This document shows positions 8,784 through 18,189 of a DNA stretch of 64,000 bases, piece by piece. Position 1 is the stretch's first letter, and each line of letters begins with the position of its first letter. Location of the stretch: assembly GCA_023150845.1 (NCBI GenBank), contig JAKLKD010000011.1, positions 21,967-85,966 of the forward strand, read 5' to 3'. Under the pieces are notes generated by a model. It did no database searches. It was not told the origin of the DNA and was given only the letters and a program-made list of their open reading frames with translations. This DNA is from Myxococcota bacterium (GTDB lineage: Bacteria; Myxococcota_A; UBA796; CAJQPC01). A program made the position numbers and the translations under genes.

Positions 8784-10832
8784 ATGCACAGCGCGCACGA
8801 CTTCCTCGTCAACCTCTCTCTCGTGTTCACCGTGGCGGCCGTGGTCACGGTCACCTTCGTGAAGCTGCGGCTGCCCGCGGTGCTGGGCTACCTGCTGGCG
8901 GGCATGCTCGTGGGGCCCTACGTCCCCGTGCCCCTGGTCGCCGACCCCGCCGTCGTCGAGACCCTCTCCGAGCTTGGCGTGATCCTGCTGATGTTCTGCA
9001 TCGGCCTGGAGTTCACGCTCAAACGTTTCATGAAGGTCGCGCCCGTGGGCGGGCTCATCGGCCTCGCCGAGGTGAGCCTCATGGCCTGGCTCGGCTTCCA
9101 GGCCGCCGGGCTCTTGGGCTGGACGACCCCCGAGCGCCTCTTCACCGGGGCCATCGTCGCGATCTCCTCCACGAGCATCATCGCCAAGGCCTTTGAGGAG
9201 AAGAAGATCACCGGGGTCTGGCGCGACACGGTGCTCAGCGTGCTCATCGTCGAGGACGTGCTGGCGATCTTGCTGATGGTGGTGCTCGGCCTCGTCGCCG
9301 GAGGCCAGGCCGTGGCGCCGGAGCGCCTGGGCTGGGAGCTCTTTCGCCTCGTCGCCTCCTTGGGCACGCTCCTCGCCGGGGGGCTCATCGTGCTGCCCCG
9401 GGCATTCCGCCTCATCCAGCGCCTCGACCGCCCGGAGACCACCGTGGTCGCCGCCGTGGGCGTGTGTTTCGCCACCTCACTCATCGCCCAAGAGCTCGGC
9501 TACTCCGTGGCCTTGGGCGCCTTCATGGGCGGGGTGATGGTCGCCGAGTCCGGCCACGGCGAGGCCATCGAGCACGCGATCCGCCCGGTGCGGGACGTGT
9601 TCGCGGCCTTGTTCTTCGTCGCCGTCGGCATGCTCATCAACCCGGCCTTGGTCTGGGAGAACCTGGGCGCGGTCACCTTGCTGACCGTCGTGGTGATCGT
9701 CGGCAAGCTCTTGGGCGCGGGCGGGGCGAGCTTCTTCGCGGGCACGGGGCTCCGGGGCGCGGTGCGGGTGGGCATGACCCACACCCAGATCGGCGAGTTC
9801 TCGTTCATCATCGCGGGCCTGGGCAAAGCGATGGGGGTCGTCGGGGAGCAGCTCCAGCCCGTCGCCGTGGCCGTCTCGGTGATCACCGCGTTCACGACGC
9901 CCATCGCCATCGGCAACGCCGACCGCCTCGCCACCTGGATCGACCACCGCCTGCCGCCGTCGCTGCAGCAGCTCAGCTCGGTGTATACGGCCTGGGTGGA
10001 GCAGCTCCGCACGGCGCCCCGGGCCGAGCGCAGCGGGTGGCGGCGGACCTTGTCCCTGCTGACCCTCGACACCGCGGCGCTCATCGCGCTCATCGTCGGG
10101 CACAGCGTCGTCGGGCCCACCCTGGAGGCGCAGCTCGTCGAGCTCTCCCACGTCGATGAGAACCTGGCGAGCTGGGGGATTCTGCTCACGGCGCTGATCG
10201 TGGCCGCGCCCCTGCTCTTGGGTGTTGTGCAGCTCAGCGCGTCGTTGGGTGAGCAGCTCGTCGCGCCGCTCACCCCGTCTGAGAGCGCCCGGGCGCCGGT
10301 GCTCTTCGTGGCCTTGGGCCTCTTGGTGCGGGTCGCGCTGCTGGGCCTCGTCGGCCTCATCGTGCTCGTGTTCACCTTGCCCTTCTTGCCGCCGCTCTCG
10401 GCCTTGCTCTCCTTGGGCTTGTTGCAGGGTCTGCTCGTGCTCCTGCTCCTGCGGCGGACGGGCATGAAGGGCGGGCAGGTGGTGTCCGGCGCGCGCTTCG
10501 TGGCCGAGGCCCTGCTCCAAGGAGCGCACTCTGGTCGGGAGCATGACGACGCGCCGAGCGGCCACGGCCACGCCGAGCCGATGCTCCAGAACGAGCCCCT
10601 ACGCCTCACCGCCGGTGATCACGCCGTCGGCCGCACCCTCGTCGAGCTCGACCTGCGCGCCCGCACCGGGGCCACCGTCGTCGCGCTGCGCCTGCCCGAT
10701 GGCCGCAGCGTCGCCCCCCAAGGCCGCGAGGCCCTCGACGAGGGCACGACCCTCGTGCTCGTCGGGGAGCGCGCGGCGCTCTCGGCGGCGGCGGCGCTCC
10801 TGCAGCGGGGGCCCGAGGCAGAGGTGGCTTAG
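8784..10832 (+). CDS. Monovalent cation:proton antiporter-2 (CPA2/KefB-like) with TrkA-C domain
   Basis: 682 aa. About 12-13 transmembrane helices cover residues 1-410, with the CPA2 hallmarks LPAVLGYLLAGMLVGP, a GLEF element after helix 3 and the acidic ion-site region. A second hydrophobic block (about 425-560) follows and then a C-terminal RCK-C/TrkA-C domain (LVELDLRARTGATVVALR). No Rossmann TrkA-N domain is present, so regulation by NAD(H) is unlikely. It probably exchanges K+ or Na+ for protons. GGAGG lies about 15 nt before the ATG, farther than usual. The stop overlaps the stop of convergent queE by 4 nt. Confidence 0.85.
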   Translation: MHSAHDFLVNLSLVFTVAAVVTVTFVKLRLPAVLGYLLAGMLVGPYVPVPLVADPAVVETLSELGVILLMFCIGLEFTLKRFMKVAPVGGLIGLAEVSLMAWLGFQAAGLLGWTTPERLFTGAIVAISSTSIIAKAFEEKKITGVWRDTVLSVLIVEDVLAILLMVVLGLVAGGQAVAPERLGWELFRLVASLGTLLAGGLIVLPRAFRLIQRLDRPETTVVAAVGVCFATSLIAQELGYSVALGAFMGGVMVAESGHGEAIEHAIRPVRDVFAALFFVAVGMLINPALVWENLGAVTLLTVVVIVGKLLGAGGASFFAGTGLRGAVRVGMTHTQIGEFSFIIAGLGKAMGVVGEQLQPVAVAVSVITAFTTPIAIGNADRLATWIDHRLPPSLQQLSSVYTAWVEQLRTAPRAERSGWRRTLSLLTLDTAALIALIVGHSVVGPTLEAQLVELSHVDENLASWGILLTALIVAAPLLLGVVQLSASLGEQLVAPLTPSESARAPVLFVALGLLVRVALLGLVGLIVLVFTLPFLPPLSALLSLGLLQGLLVLLLLRRTGMKGGQVVSGARFVAEALLQGAHSGREHDDAPSGHGHAEPMLQNEPLRLTAGDHAVGRTLVELDLRARTGATVVALRLPDGRSVAPQGREALDEGTTLVLVGERAALSAAAALLQRGPEAEVA

Positions 10833-11497
10833 ACGCCCCGGGCGTCCGGGGGCCAGATGATCTTGTGGAGCTGGACCTGCACCCGGACGGGCAGGCGCTC
10901 CTGGAGGGTCCACTCGACGAGCTCCTCGGGGCGCACGGCGCCGAAGACCGGCGAGAGCAGCAGCTCCCCGGCGCGCTCGTGGAGCCGGTGCTCCCGGATG
11001 ACCTGGGCCGCCCACTCGAAGTCTCCCCGGGAGGCGAGCACAAACTTCACCTCGTCCTTGGGCTTGAGCAGGGGGATGTTGGACCACAGGTTCTTCGTGG
11101 CCTCGCCGGAGCCCGGGGGCTTGAGGTCGAGGATGACGTGTACGGCCTCGGGCACCCGGGCGATAGAGATGGAGCCTGAAGTCTCCAAGAGCACCTGATG
11201 CCCCGCGGCGAGCAGCCGCTCCATGAGCGGGATCGCCTGGCGCTGGGCGAGGGGCTCGCCGCCGGTGACCTCGACGAGCCGCACCCCCAAGGCGGTGACC
11301 TCGGCGACGACGTCGTCGATGGCCCGGTGCGCCCCGCCCTTGAAGGTGAAGGTCGAGTCGCACCACACGCAGCGCAGGTTGCAGCCCGCGAGGCGCACGA
11401 AGGTGCAGGGCAAGCCGACGAAGCTCGACTCGCCCTGGACGGAGGTGTAGACCTCGATGACGCGCAGGCGCTCATCAAGGGGGATCGTCGTGGTCAT
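10829..11497 (-). CDS. queE: 7-carboxy-7-deazaguanine synthase
   Basis: 222 aa radical SAM enzyme of the preQ0/queuosine pathway that converts 6-carboxytetrahydropterin to 7-carboxy-7-deazaguanine. Visible are the substrate-binding start YTSVQGES, the cluster motif GCNLRCVWCD (Cys39, Cys43, Cys46, a CxxxCxxC), the EVTGGEPL SAM motif and LDLKPPGSGE. The size fits the family. The start is placed at the ATG at 11497 because homology begins just after it. It is divergent from the cysteine synthase gene with only 45 bp between starts. Other que genes are not in the window. Confidence 0.9.
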   Translation of the reverse strand: MTTTIPLDERLRVIEVYTSVQGESSFVGLPCTFVRLAGCNLRCVWCDSTFTFKGGAHRAIDDVVAEVTALGVRLVEVTGGEPLAQRQAIPLMERLLAAGHQVLLETSGSISIARVPEAVHVILDLKPPGSGEATKNLWSNIPLLKPKDEVKFVLASRGDFEWAAQVIREHRLHERAGELLLSPVFGAVRPEELVEWTLQERLPVRVQVQLHKIIWPPDARGV

Positions 11498-11542
11498 GCC
11501 CCGGATATAAGGCGGCGAACCCCCGACGGCGAGGCGAGCCCG

Positions 11543-12493
11543 ATGCCCCACCCCACCTCCCCCACCGCGGACGGCCTCCTGAGCCTCGTCGGCGGCACGC
11601 CCCTCGTCGAGCTGACGCGCATCTCGCCCCGGCCGGGCCGCCTGCGCATCTTCGCCAAGCTCGAAGGCCAGAACCCCTCGGGCAGCATCAAGGATCGCCT
11701 CGCTTTGGCCATGGTCCTCGACGCCGAGCAGCGGGGGCTCATCGGCCCGGGGAGCACGCTCATCGAGGCGAGCACGGGCAACACCGCCATCGCCTTGGCC
11801 ATGGTCGCCCGGCGCCGGGGGTATCACCTCAAGGTCGTCGTGCCTGAAGGGGTCGTGCCGTCCATCGCCGACGTGCTCTCGCTCTACGGCGTGGAGCTGT
11901 GCTGGGTGAAGCCCAAGGCGGGCATGGTCGGCGCCATCGAGGCCGCGAGCGAGCTGGCCGCCCGCGGCGGAGGCCACGCCCTGCGCCAGTTCGACAACCC
12001 CGTGAACGTGCTCACCCACCGCGACACGACCGGCGCGGAGATCGCCGCCGCCTTGCCCCGGGTGGACGTGCTCGTCGCCGGGATCGGCACCGGGGGCACG
12101 CTCATGGGGGTGAGCCAGCGCCTCCGCCTCCAGAACCCGGCGCTCCGGGTGATCGGCGTCGAGCCCCGCATGGGCGAGCGCCTCCAGGGCCTCCGCAGCC
12201 TGAACGAGGGTTACCACCCTCCCCTCTTGGACCTCAACGCCCTGAGCGCCCGCTACCTCATCGGCAGCGACACCGCCCTGAACATGATGCGCCGGGTGGT
12301 CCGGGAGGAGGGCGTCATGGCCGGGGTCTCCTGCGGCGCCGTGCTGCACGCCGCGCTCCAGGCCACCAAAGACCTGGAGGAGGGCGTCGTCGTCTGCATG
12401 TTCAGCGACGGCGGCTGGAAGTACCTGCCCGCCCGGCCCTGGGAGGCCGCGGCGAACCACGACCCGAACCTCGACGAGACCCACTGGTGGTGA
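11543..12493 (+). CDS. Cysteine synthase family PLP enzyme (CysM-like)
   Basis: 316 aa fold-type II PLP enzyme. The Schiff-base Lys50 lies in NPSGSIKDR. The substrate loop is EASTGNTAIALA and the phosphate-cup GIGTGGTLMG. A late SCGAVLHAA element completes the family pattern. It most likely makes cysteine from O-acetylserine (or O-phosphoserine) with sulfide or thiosulfate. The TGN loop and short length point to the CysM side, but CysK and cystathionine-synthase-like functions cannot be excluded. The ATG at 11543 is the first residue before homology begins. Confidence 0.85.
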   Translation: MPHPTSPTADGLLSLVGGTPLVELTRISPRPGRLRIFAKLEGQNPSGSIKDRLALAMVLDAEQRGLIGPGSTLIEASTGNTAIALAMVARRRGYHLKVVVPEGVVPSIADVLSLYGVELCWVKPKAGMVGAIEAASELAARGGGHALRQFDNPVNVLTHRDTTGAEIAAALPRVDVLVAGIGTGGTLMGVSQRLRLQNPALRVIGVEPRMGERLQGLRSLNEGYHPPLLDLNALSARYLIGSDTALNMMRRVVREEGVMAGVSCGAVLHAALQATKDLEEGVVVCMFSDGGWKYLPARPWEAAANHDPNLDETHWW

Positions 12494-12506
12494 GCCCCGC
12501 GCCGGT

Positions 12507-13694
12507 CTAGGCCTCGCCGTCCGGGCCGCCAGCCAAGGTCGGGACCCACTCGTCGCGCAGGTGCCCGCGCCCGAGGATGACCTGGGCGATGGGGTGGCGG
12601 TAGTGCAGGTCGAGCAGGCGGCTCAGCAGATCCTCGATGGCCAAGAAGCTCGCCCGGCCGAGGTCTACGTCGTAGACGACGCCCCGACCGCCCCGGGTGG
12701 GCTGAGGATCGGAGATGTAGTGCAGCCGGCCGCCGTCCCGGGTGCCGAAGCGCCCGTTGAAGCCGCTCTCGTACCAGGCGCCCATGACGGGGTCGAGCTG
12801 GGCCACGGCGTCGCCGGACTCAAAGAGCACCTGCACGGGGAGCTGGTCCCAGGGGCACTGGGAGCTGATGTAGAGCTCAAAGGCGCGCTCGCCGGTGTTG
12901 AACAGCACGACGGCGCGGGCGAGGGGCTCCAGCCCGGCGACGGCGACGACCATGGGCTGATCCCCGACCTGGCCGGCCTGGCCCGTCGAAGGATCGACGA
13001 GGTCCACCCGCACCGCGGCGTAGGGGCGCGCGCCCTCGGGGATCGACGGCACGAGGCGACCGTCGGGGGCGCGGCGCATCCGGGCGCACTCCGACATCCA
13101 GCCCTTCTCCTCCATCTCTTTGGCGGTCTCGTCGAAGAACTCGACGTAGCTGTCGCGGTGGGCGACGAGGAGATCCCGGGGCTCCCGGCCCTCGCTGCCG
13201 TCCTTCATGGCCTTGATGGCCCGCACGAGCTCCCCGGCGGCCTCGATGAAGGTGTCCTCGTCGCGGTCCTCGTCGATGTAGGCGGCGAGCTCGGCGAGGG
13301 CCTCGTCGATGCGGCCGCAGGCCAAGAGCAGGTGGGCGCGGGAGGCGCGGGCCCGAGGCGTGCCGTCGTCGAGCTCTAAGGCGTCGTCGTAGGCCTTGAG
13401 CGCCCGGGCGGGCTCGTCCATGTCTTCGCTGGCGGCGGCGACGCCGAGCTGCACCTGCACCAGAAACTCCGGCGGGGCGCCGGCCTTCCAGCCCATCTCT
13501 AAGGCCTGCTCCAAGAGCGGCCGGGCGCGGGCGGGCTCGCCGAGCTGCAAGAGCACGACGGCCATCGCCTGATGGAGATCGGCGCGGGGCTCCCCGGCGG
13601 CCTCCATCGCGGCGACGAGGTGGTCACGGGCCTTGCGGGGATCCCCGCCGTGCAGGGCCTGCATCGCCTGCTGAATCAGCTCCTCGACGGTCAT
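12507..13694 (-). CDS. TPR-repeat protein
   Basis: 395 aa. Residues 1-150 contain three to four TPR-like helical pairs (for example HLVAAMEAAGEPRADLHQAM and ARALKAYDDALELDDGTPR). A spacer follows and a C-terminal beta-rich domain of about 200 residues that I cannot assign, with a conserved-looking LYISSQCPWDQLPVQ stretch. It is cytoplasmic with no signal peptide. The ATG at 13694 has GAGGAG about 10 nt upstream. A GTG at 13712 is in frame but has no ribosome binding site. It is divergent from thyX (88 bp apart). Confidence 0.65.
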   Translation of the reverse strand: MTVEELIQQAMQALHGGDPRKARDHLVAAMEAAGEPRADLHQAMAVVLLQLGEPARARPLLEQALEMGWKAGAPPEFLVQVQLGVAAASEDMDEPARALKAYDDALELDDGTPRARASRAHLLLACGRIDEALAELAAYIDEDRDEDTFIEAAGELVRAIKAMKDGSEGREPRDLLVAHRDSYVEFFDETAKEMEEKGWMSECARMRRAPDGRLVPSIPEGARPYAAVRVDLVDPSTGQAGQVGDQPMVVAVAGLEPLARAVVLFNTGERAFELYISSQCPWDQLPVQVLFESGDAVAQLDPVMGAWYESGFNGRFGTRDGGRLHYISDPQPTRGGRGVVYDVDLGRASFLAIEDLLSRLLDLHYRHPIAQVILGRGHLRDEWVPTLAGGPDGEA

Positions 13695-13782
13695 GGGCTC
13701 GATGCTCCTCACTGGATTGGGATGCGTCTGATGCGCCGAGAGAATAGCATCCCCTGTTCACGAATCACCGCCCGAGGCGAAC

Positions 13783-14685
13783 GTGCCGCTCTCCGACGCC
13801 CTGCTCCAAGAGATTCAAGACGCCCGCGCCCACTCGGCGCCCACCCTGCGGGCGACGGCCCCGGCCTTAGAGGCCCTGCTCTACACGCCCTTCCCTTGCC
13901 TCGACCACGGCTTCGTGCGGGTCGTGGACTACATGGGCGACGACGACGCCGTGGTGCAGGCGGCGCGGGTCTCTTATGGCCGCGGCACCAAAGCGAGCCG
14001 CACCGACCGGGGGCTCATCCGTTACCTCATGCGGCACCGGCACACCACGCCCTTCGAGATGTGTGAGCTCAAGCTCCACGTCAAGCTGCCGATCTTCGTG
14101 GCCCGGCAGTGGATCCGCCACCGCACGGCGAACGTCAACGAGATCAGCGCCCGGTACTCCGTGCTCGACCGGGAGTTTTACCTCCCCCGGCCTGAAGACA
14201 TCGCCACGCAGTCCAAGGACAACAAGCAGGGCCGCGGCGCGGCCCTGGGCCCGGAGGAGACCGAGGCCGTGCTCGCCGCGCTCCGTGAGGACGCCGAGCG
14301 CGCCTTCTCCCGCTACGAGGGGCTCCTGGAGGAGCAGGCCCTCGCCCGTGAGCTCGCCCGTATCGGCCTGCCGCTCTCGGCCTACACGCAGTGGTACTGG
14401 AAGGTTGACCTGCACAACCTCCTGCACTTCTTGTCCCTGCGCCTCGACCCCCACGCCCAGCTCGAGATCCGGGTGTACGCCGAGGCCATCGCCCAGGCGG
14501 TGAAGGCCTGGGTGCCGCTCTCTTGGGAGGCCTTTGAGGACTACCGCCTCGGCGGCGTCGCGCTCTCGGCCCAAGGCCTCGACGTGGTGCGGCGCCTCTT
14601 GCGCGGCGAGGCCGTCAGCCAAGAGTCGAGCGGGCTCGCGCCAAGAGAGTGGCGTGAGCTCATGGACCTCTTGGAGCGTGACTGA
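13783..14685 (+). CDS. thyX: Flavin-dependent thymidylate synthase
   Basis: 300 aa. The ThyX signature [15 protein letters not shown] (residues 112-126, pattern RHRxxxxNExSxRY) is intact. The N-terminal substrate region ([11 protein letters not shown]) and the late [17 protein letters not shown] helix are also present. The enzyme methylates dUMP using FADH2 and methylenetetrahydrofolate. The protein is longer than the typical 220-250 aa because of an N-terminal extension and an insert at about 140-190. The GTG start has GAGGCG about 6 nt upstream. Confidence 0.93.
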   Translation: MPLSDALLQEIQDARAHSAPTLRATAPALEALLYTPFPCLDHGFVRVVDYMGDDDAVVQAARVSYGRGTKASRTDRGLIRYLMRHRHTTPFEMCELKLHVKLPIFVARQWIRHRTANVNEISARYSVLDREFYLPRPEDIATQSKDNKQGRGAALGPEETEAVLAALREDAERAFSRYEGLLEEQALARELARIGLPLSAYTQWYWKVDLHNLLHFLSLRLDPHAQLEIRVYAEAIAQAVKAWVPLSWEAFEDYRLGGVALSAQGLDVVRRLLRGEAVSQESSGLAPREWRELMDLLERD

Positions 14686-14698
14686 GCCCCAGCGGCGC

Positions 14699-14881
14699 TC
14701 AGCTCAGCTCAGCGCGCTGGCCCTGGCGCATGTCCTCGGTGACGAGATCGAGGAGCGTCGTGGAGAGCTCGATGATCTGCTCATGGGAGAAGCCCTCGCC
14801 GCGGAGCTGGCGGTAGAAGGACTTGGCGACCGCGGCGTTGCGGCTGCGGAGGAGCTCGTTGGAGCGGTTCGTCGTGTTCAC
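14699..14881 (-). CDS. Small helical protein, 60 aa
   Basis: The sequence from the GTG at 14881 is basic and mainly helical (NRSNELLRSRNAAVAKSFYR and IIELSTTLLDLVTEDMR). The GTG is chosen because GAGGGAGA lies 6 nt upstream; longer in-frame starts at 14917 have none and would lie inside the promoter. No membrane segment or cysteine is present. A well-formed sigma54-type promoter lies 31-48 bp upstream, so expression is probably controlled by an enhancer-binding activator. The function is unknown. It may be a small regulatory or adaptor protein. Confidence 0.6.
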   Translation of the reverse strand: MNTTNRSNELLRSRNAAVAKSFYRQLRGEGFSHEQIIELSTTLLDLVTEDMRQGQRAELS

Positions 14882-14911
14882 GGTGATCTCCCTCTTGACC
14901 CGTCTTATTCT

Positions 14912-14929
14912 AAGCAAGAGTTGTGCCGG
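14912..14929 (-). promoter_or_regulatory. Sigma54-type (-24/-12) promoter
   Basis: The minus strand reads CGGCACAACTCTTGCT. This matches TGGCACG-N4-TTGCW at all but two positions, with the invariant GG and GC exactly 10 nt apart. Predicted transcription start is about 14902, 20 nt before the GTG of the 60-aa gene and just upstream of its ribosome binding site. Confidence 0.55.
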
Positions 14930-15179
14930 AACTTGACCGCGTGCCGAGCGCTGGGCACGGGATCTTCAGCGGATGATCCCCCTCGCGGCGAGGGCCTCCA
15001 CAGGTCCCCCCCTGCTCTGCGCTCTCGCGTAATCTTCGGCGGTTCTTGGCCAAATGAGTACGCGCCTCCACAAATCGGCGGCGCGGGCCCCAGAGCAGGA
15101 CGGGCCTCGCGGCCAACCTCAGTGACGAGGTCGGTGCGAAGCCCGTTTCGCTCCTTGGCCGCCGAGGGCGCGCAGGCCC

Positions 15180-17471
15180 TTACGCGCTCTCGCCGCTCCG
15201 CTCCAGCTTCTTGATGGCCATCTGGACATACTTCCGGATGTTCGGGATGTCCGGGTCCAGGGTGTAGGCCTTCTGGAGGTCGAGGAAGGCCTCGCGGTAG
15301 GACTTCTTGTAGTAGTACGAGATGCCCCGGCGGCAGCGCGCCATGGCGTGGTTCGCGTCGACCTCAATCGCCGAGTCGAAGAACTCGATGGCCCGGGTGT
15401 AGTCTTTGCGGGCGAAGAACAGCTCCCCCATCGCGACGAGGGGCTCGGGGCCGTTGGGGTCGAGGTCTTCAGCCTTCTGGAAGTCGGACATCGCCGCGGC
15501 GTAGTCGCCGAGGTCGAGCCAGCAGCGGCCACGGCCCAAGAAGGCGTCGACGTGGTCGGGCTTGAGGTCCAAGAGGTCGGTGTAGGCCGTCGCCGCGTTG
15601 GCGAGGTCACCCTGCTCGAGCGCGTCCTGGGCGGTCTTCATGAGCGCGGCGAGCTGGGCCTTGTCGACCTCCTCCACCGGCCGCAGGCTGGCGGCGTTGA
15701 GCTCGTCGGGGTCGTCGCTCGTGGGCTCGTCGCCGCCGAGCTGCAGGCGGGGCTGCTCCACCTCGGCCTCTTCAGACTCGACCTCTTCGGTCTCCATCTC
15801 CAAGGACGCGATGCTGAAGCCGTCGCCGTCGCCGTCGTCGAGCTCGTACTCGTCACCCGCGGACTCCATCGGCACGCGGATCTCGTCGAGGTAGTCGAGG
15901 CCGACCACGCCCAAGGCGTCGCCCTGGGGGGTGAGCTGGATCGCCGCGGCCACAGGGCGGGCGGCGCGGGGATCCTTGATCGTGGGGAGGATCGCCGGGC
16001 CAAGATCCGGGGCGCGACGGGACGGCGTCTCGGCGGGGGCCTGCCGGGCCGCCGGGGCGGGGTGGTCGAGGCGCTCGTCGTCCTCGATGAGCAGGTCTTG
16101 ATCGACCCGCACGTCCTCCTCGCCGATGTCGTCGAGGCCGACCCGGGCCAGCGGCGGCGAGGCCGGGCGGGGTGAGCCCCCCGCGGCGGCGGGCACGACG
16201 CCCGGGTTGAGGGACGGAGCGGCGGGCGGACGCGGGGAGCCGCCTTGGCTCGTGGGGACGACGCCGGGGTTCTGGGCCGGGGAGCCGCTGGCGCGCCCCA
16301 AGGCGGCCATGACGCCGGGGTCCATCATCAGCATCGTGCGCTCTTGCTCCTCCTCCTCGGGGTGAGGCGGGGCCGGCGCGGGCTTCGGCGCGGCGGGCTT
16401 AGGCCCACCCGAGAGCTCGGCGAGGCTCTGGGCGATGGCGTCGCTGATGGACTTCCCGATGTCTACGGGCGGCGGCGCGGGCTTCGCCGGGGCGGCGGGC
16501 GCGGCGGGCGCGGGCTCACCCAAGAGGTCGAGGAGCATCTCGCGGGTGAAGAGCTCCGTCGGCTCGGGATCGACCTCGGGGGCGGGCGGCGCCACGGGGG
16601 TCGCCTGGGCGAGGGCCTCGATGCCAGGGGCCTGGCCGGGGTCCTCGAGGTCCTCCAGGAGGAGCTGCTCCAGGGCATCCACGGAGTCGAGGTGCAGGAC
16701 CTTGGGCTCCTCAGCGGCGGGGCGGGGCTCGGGCTGGCGGGGGGACTCGTCGGTGTCGGGATCCTCGGCGTCCTCCTCGGCGGCGGCGGCGGTCGCGGCG
16801 GCGGCCACGGTGGCGACCGCGGCGGCGGCGACGGCGCCCGGGACCGAGGGGCTGTCCTCGGTGTCGTCCTCGGCGACGTCCTCCTCGGGCTCCTCAGCGG
16901 CCTCTTCAGGGGCCTCGGCCACGGCGGGCTCCTCCGGCGCCTCAGCCACGGCGGGCTGCTCGGGGAGCGCCTGGACGGGCAGCTCGGCGATGGGGGGCTC
17001 GGCGGGCAGCTCAACGAGGGGCTCGGTGAGCTCGGGGTCGGTCAGCTCCGGCGGCGCGGCGGACTGCTCGAAGCCGGGGTCGGTGACCTCGGGGGCGCCC
17101 GGGGCGTCTTCGGCGACGACAGGGGCGGTGATCTCTGGGTCCGCGTCGTCCTCGGCTTGGGCCACGGGGAGCTCGTCGACAGACACGAAGGGCGCGCTGT
17201 CGAAGGCCGCCACGACGCCGTCCAGCTCCTCGGCGCCGACGGGCTCCACCGCGGCGCGCATGGCGGCGAGGCGGAGGCTGAGCGGGCGGAGGCGGACGTG
17301 GAGCGCCGGGAAGCGTGAGCCGATCTGCTCTAGACGCGCGGCCTCCTCGTCACGCAGGCGCGTGAGGGGGGCGAGCTCCAGGACGGAGAGCGCGGCGCGA
17401 ACCTCGGTGAGCGCGGCGGAGAGCGCGTGCGCAGACTCCGACGCGCCCTCGGCGCGGGTGTCATGGGCCAT
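15180..17471 (-). CDS. Large acidic protein with C-terminal TPR repeats
   Basis: 763 aa. The N-terminal about 90 residues are helical. A very long Pro/Glu/Ala-rich low-complexity region follows (about 95-560), probably disordered. The C-terminal about 140 residues hold about four TPR units (LEQGDLANAATAYTDLLDLK, LDLGDYAAAMSDFQKAEDLD, FFARKDYTRAIEFFDSAIEV and YKKSYREAFLDLQKAYTLD). It is a cytoplasmic scaffold-type protein and resembles large TPR proteins of myxobacterial gliding and polarity systems in layout only. It lies 10 nt downstream of the coiled-coil gene and is likely co-transcribed with it. Confidence 0.65.
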   Translation of the reverse strand: MAHDTRAEGASESAHALSAALTEVRAALSVLELAPLTRLRDEEAARLEQIGSRFPALHVRLRPLSLRLAAMRAAVEPVGAEELDGVVAAFDSAPFVSVDELPVAQAEDDADPEITAPVVAEDAPGAPEVTDPGFEQSAAPPELTDPELTEPLVELPAEPPIAELPVQALPEQPAVAEAPEEPAVAEAPEEAAEEPEEDVAEDDTEDSPSVPGAVAAAAVATVAAAATAAAAEEDAEDPDTDESPRQPEPRPAAEEPKVLHLDSVDALEQLLLEDLEDPGQAPGIEALAQATPVAPPAPEVDPEPTELFTREMLLDLLGEPAPAAPAAPAKPAPPPVDIGKSISDAIAQSLAELSGGPKPAAPKPAPAPPHPEEEEQERTMLMMDPGVMAALGRASGSPAQNPGVVPTSQGGSPRPPAAPSLNPGVVPAAAGGSPRPASPPLARVGLDDIGEEDVRVDQDLLIEDDERLDHPAPAARQAPAETPSRRAPDLGPAILPTIKDPRAARPVAAAIQLTPQGDALGVVGLDYLDEIRVPMESAGDEYELDDGDGDGFSIASLEMETEEVESEEAEVEQPRLQLGGDEPTSDDPDELNAASLRPVEEVDKAQLAALMKTAQDALEQGDLANAATAYTDLLDLKPDHVDAFLGRGRCWLDLGDYAAAMSDFQKAEDLDPNGPEPLVAMGELFFARKDYTRAIEFFDSAIEVDANHAMARCRRGISYYYKKSYREAFLDLQKAYTLDPDIPNIRKYVQMAIKKLERSGESA

Positions 17472-17481
17472 TCGCGGAGAC

Positions 17482-17988
17482 CTACTTGTTCAGGTTGAGC
17501 TTCTGGGCCTTCTGCTGCAGCGCGTCGAGGAGCTCCGAACGAAGCTTCTCGTGGCGCTCGATCTCACGCTCCAGCGCCTCATCTTGGCGGCGAAGCTCGT
17601 CGATCTCGGCGCGTACGCTCTCCAGGTCGGCGCTGCGGCGGGCGCGGGTCTGGCGGAGCTGATCGACCTCGGCGTTGAGGGTGTCCAGCTCAATCTCCAG
17701 CTCACTCACGCCGTTCCGGAGGCTGTCGCGCTCGGCGAGGCGCTCCCCTTGGCGGCTCTTGAGGTCCTCCGTGCGGGCGCGGAGGGCCTTCACGTCTTGA
17801 GAGACGCGACCCAGCTCCTCGTCTAAGCTCTCGCGGAAGCGGCGGCTGCGATCGATCTCCAGCTCGGCGGCGATGATGTGGCGCGTGGACTCTTCGGTGT
17901 CGGCGACGACACGCTTGAGCTCGGCGACGCGCTCATCGAGGACGCTCTTGAGCTCCGCCTGAAGTTCAGCAAGTCGATCGGTGCTCAT
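17482..17988 (-). CDS. Coiled-coil protein
   Basis: 168 aa, almost entirely heptad-like helix rich in Leu, Glu, Arg and Ala (for example LAELQAELKSVLDERVAEL and LETLNAEVDQLRQ-type repeats). No domain, membrane segment or catalytic motif is visible. The ATG at 17988 is chosen because it begins the coiled coil; upstream in-frame sequence is low complexity and reaches into the divergent gene's region. The stop lies 10 nt from the start of the TPR gene, so the two probably form one operon and may interact. Confidence 0.65.
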   Translation of the reverse strand: MSTDRLAELQAELKSVLDERVAELKRVVADTEESTRHIIAAELEIDRSRRFRESLDEELGRVSQDVKALRARTEDLKSRQGERLAERDSLRNGVSELEIELDTLNAEVDQLRQTRARRSADLESVRAEIDELRRQDEALEREIERHEKLRSELLDALQQKAQKLNLNK

Positions 17989-18189
17989 GGACCTCAGCTC
18001 TCGGATGTCGGAAGGTTCAGGGGGTGACCCGCGCGGGGCGCGCGGGCTGGGGTCGCTCACTTCGGAGTTTATCTTAAAGGAGTCGAAGCGTTGGCGGGGG
18101 CCGGGCGCAGAAAAGCCGTCAAGCGTATTATCACTCTGGTCCCCGCGACGGCGGGGGCGCAGGCCGATGGCGCCCGGGAGAATGTCAGC

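Noticed and set aside
9477..10571. Open frames opposite the antiporter
   Set aside because: Shadow translations; the plus strand has clear CPA2 membrane segments.
18126..18131. TATTAT as a -10 for the pseudo-receiver gene
   Set aside because: The nearest TTGGCG lies 29 bp upstream, too far for a -35.
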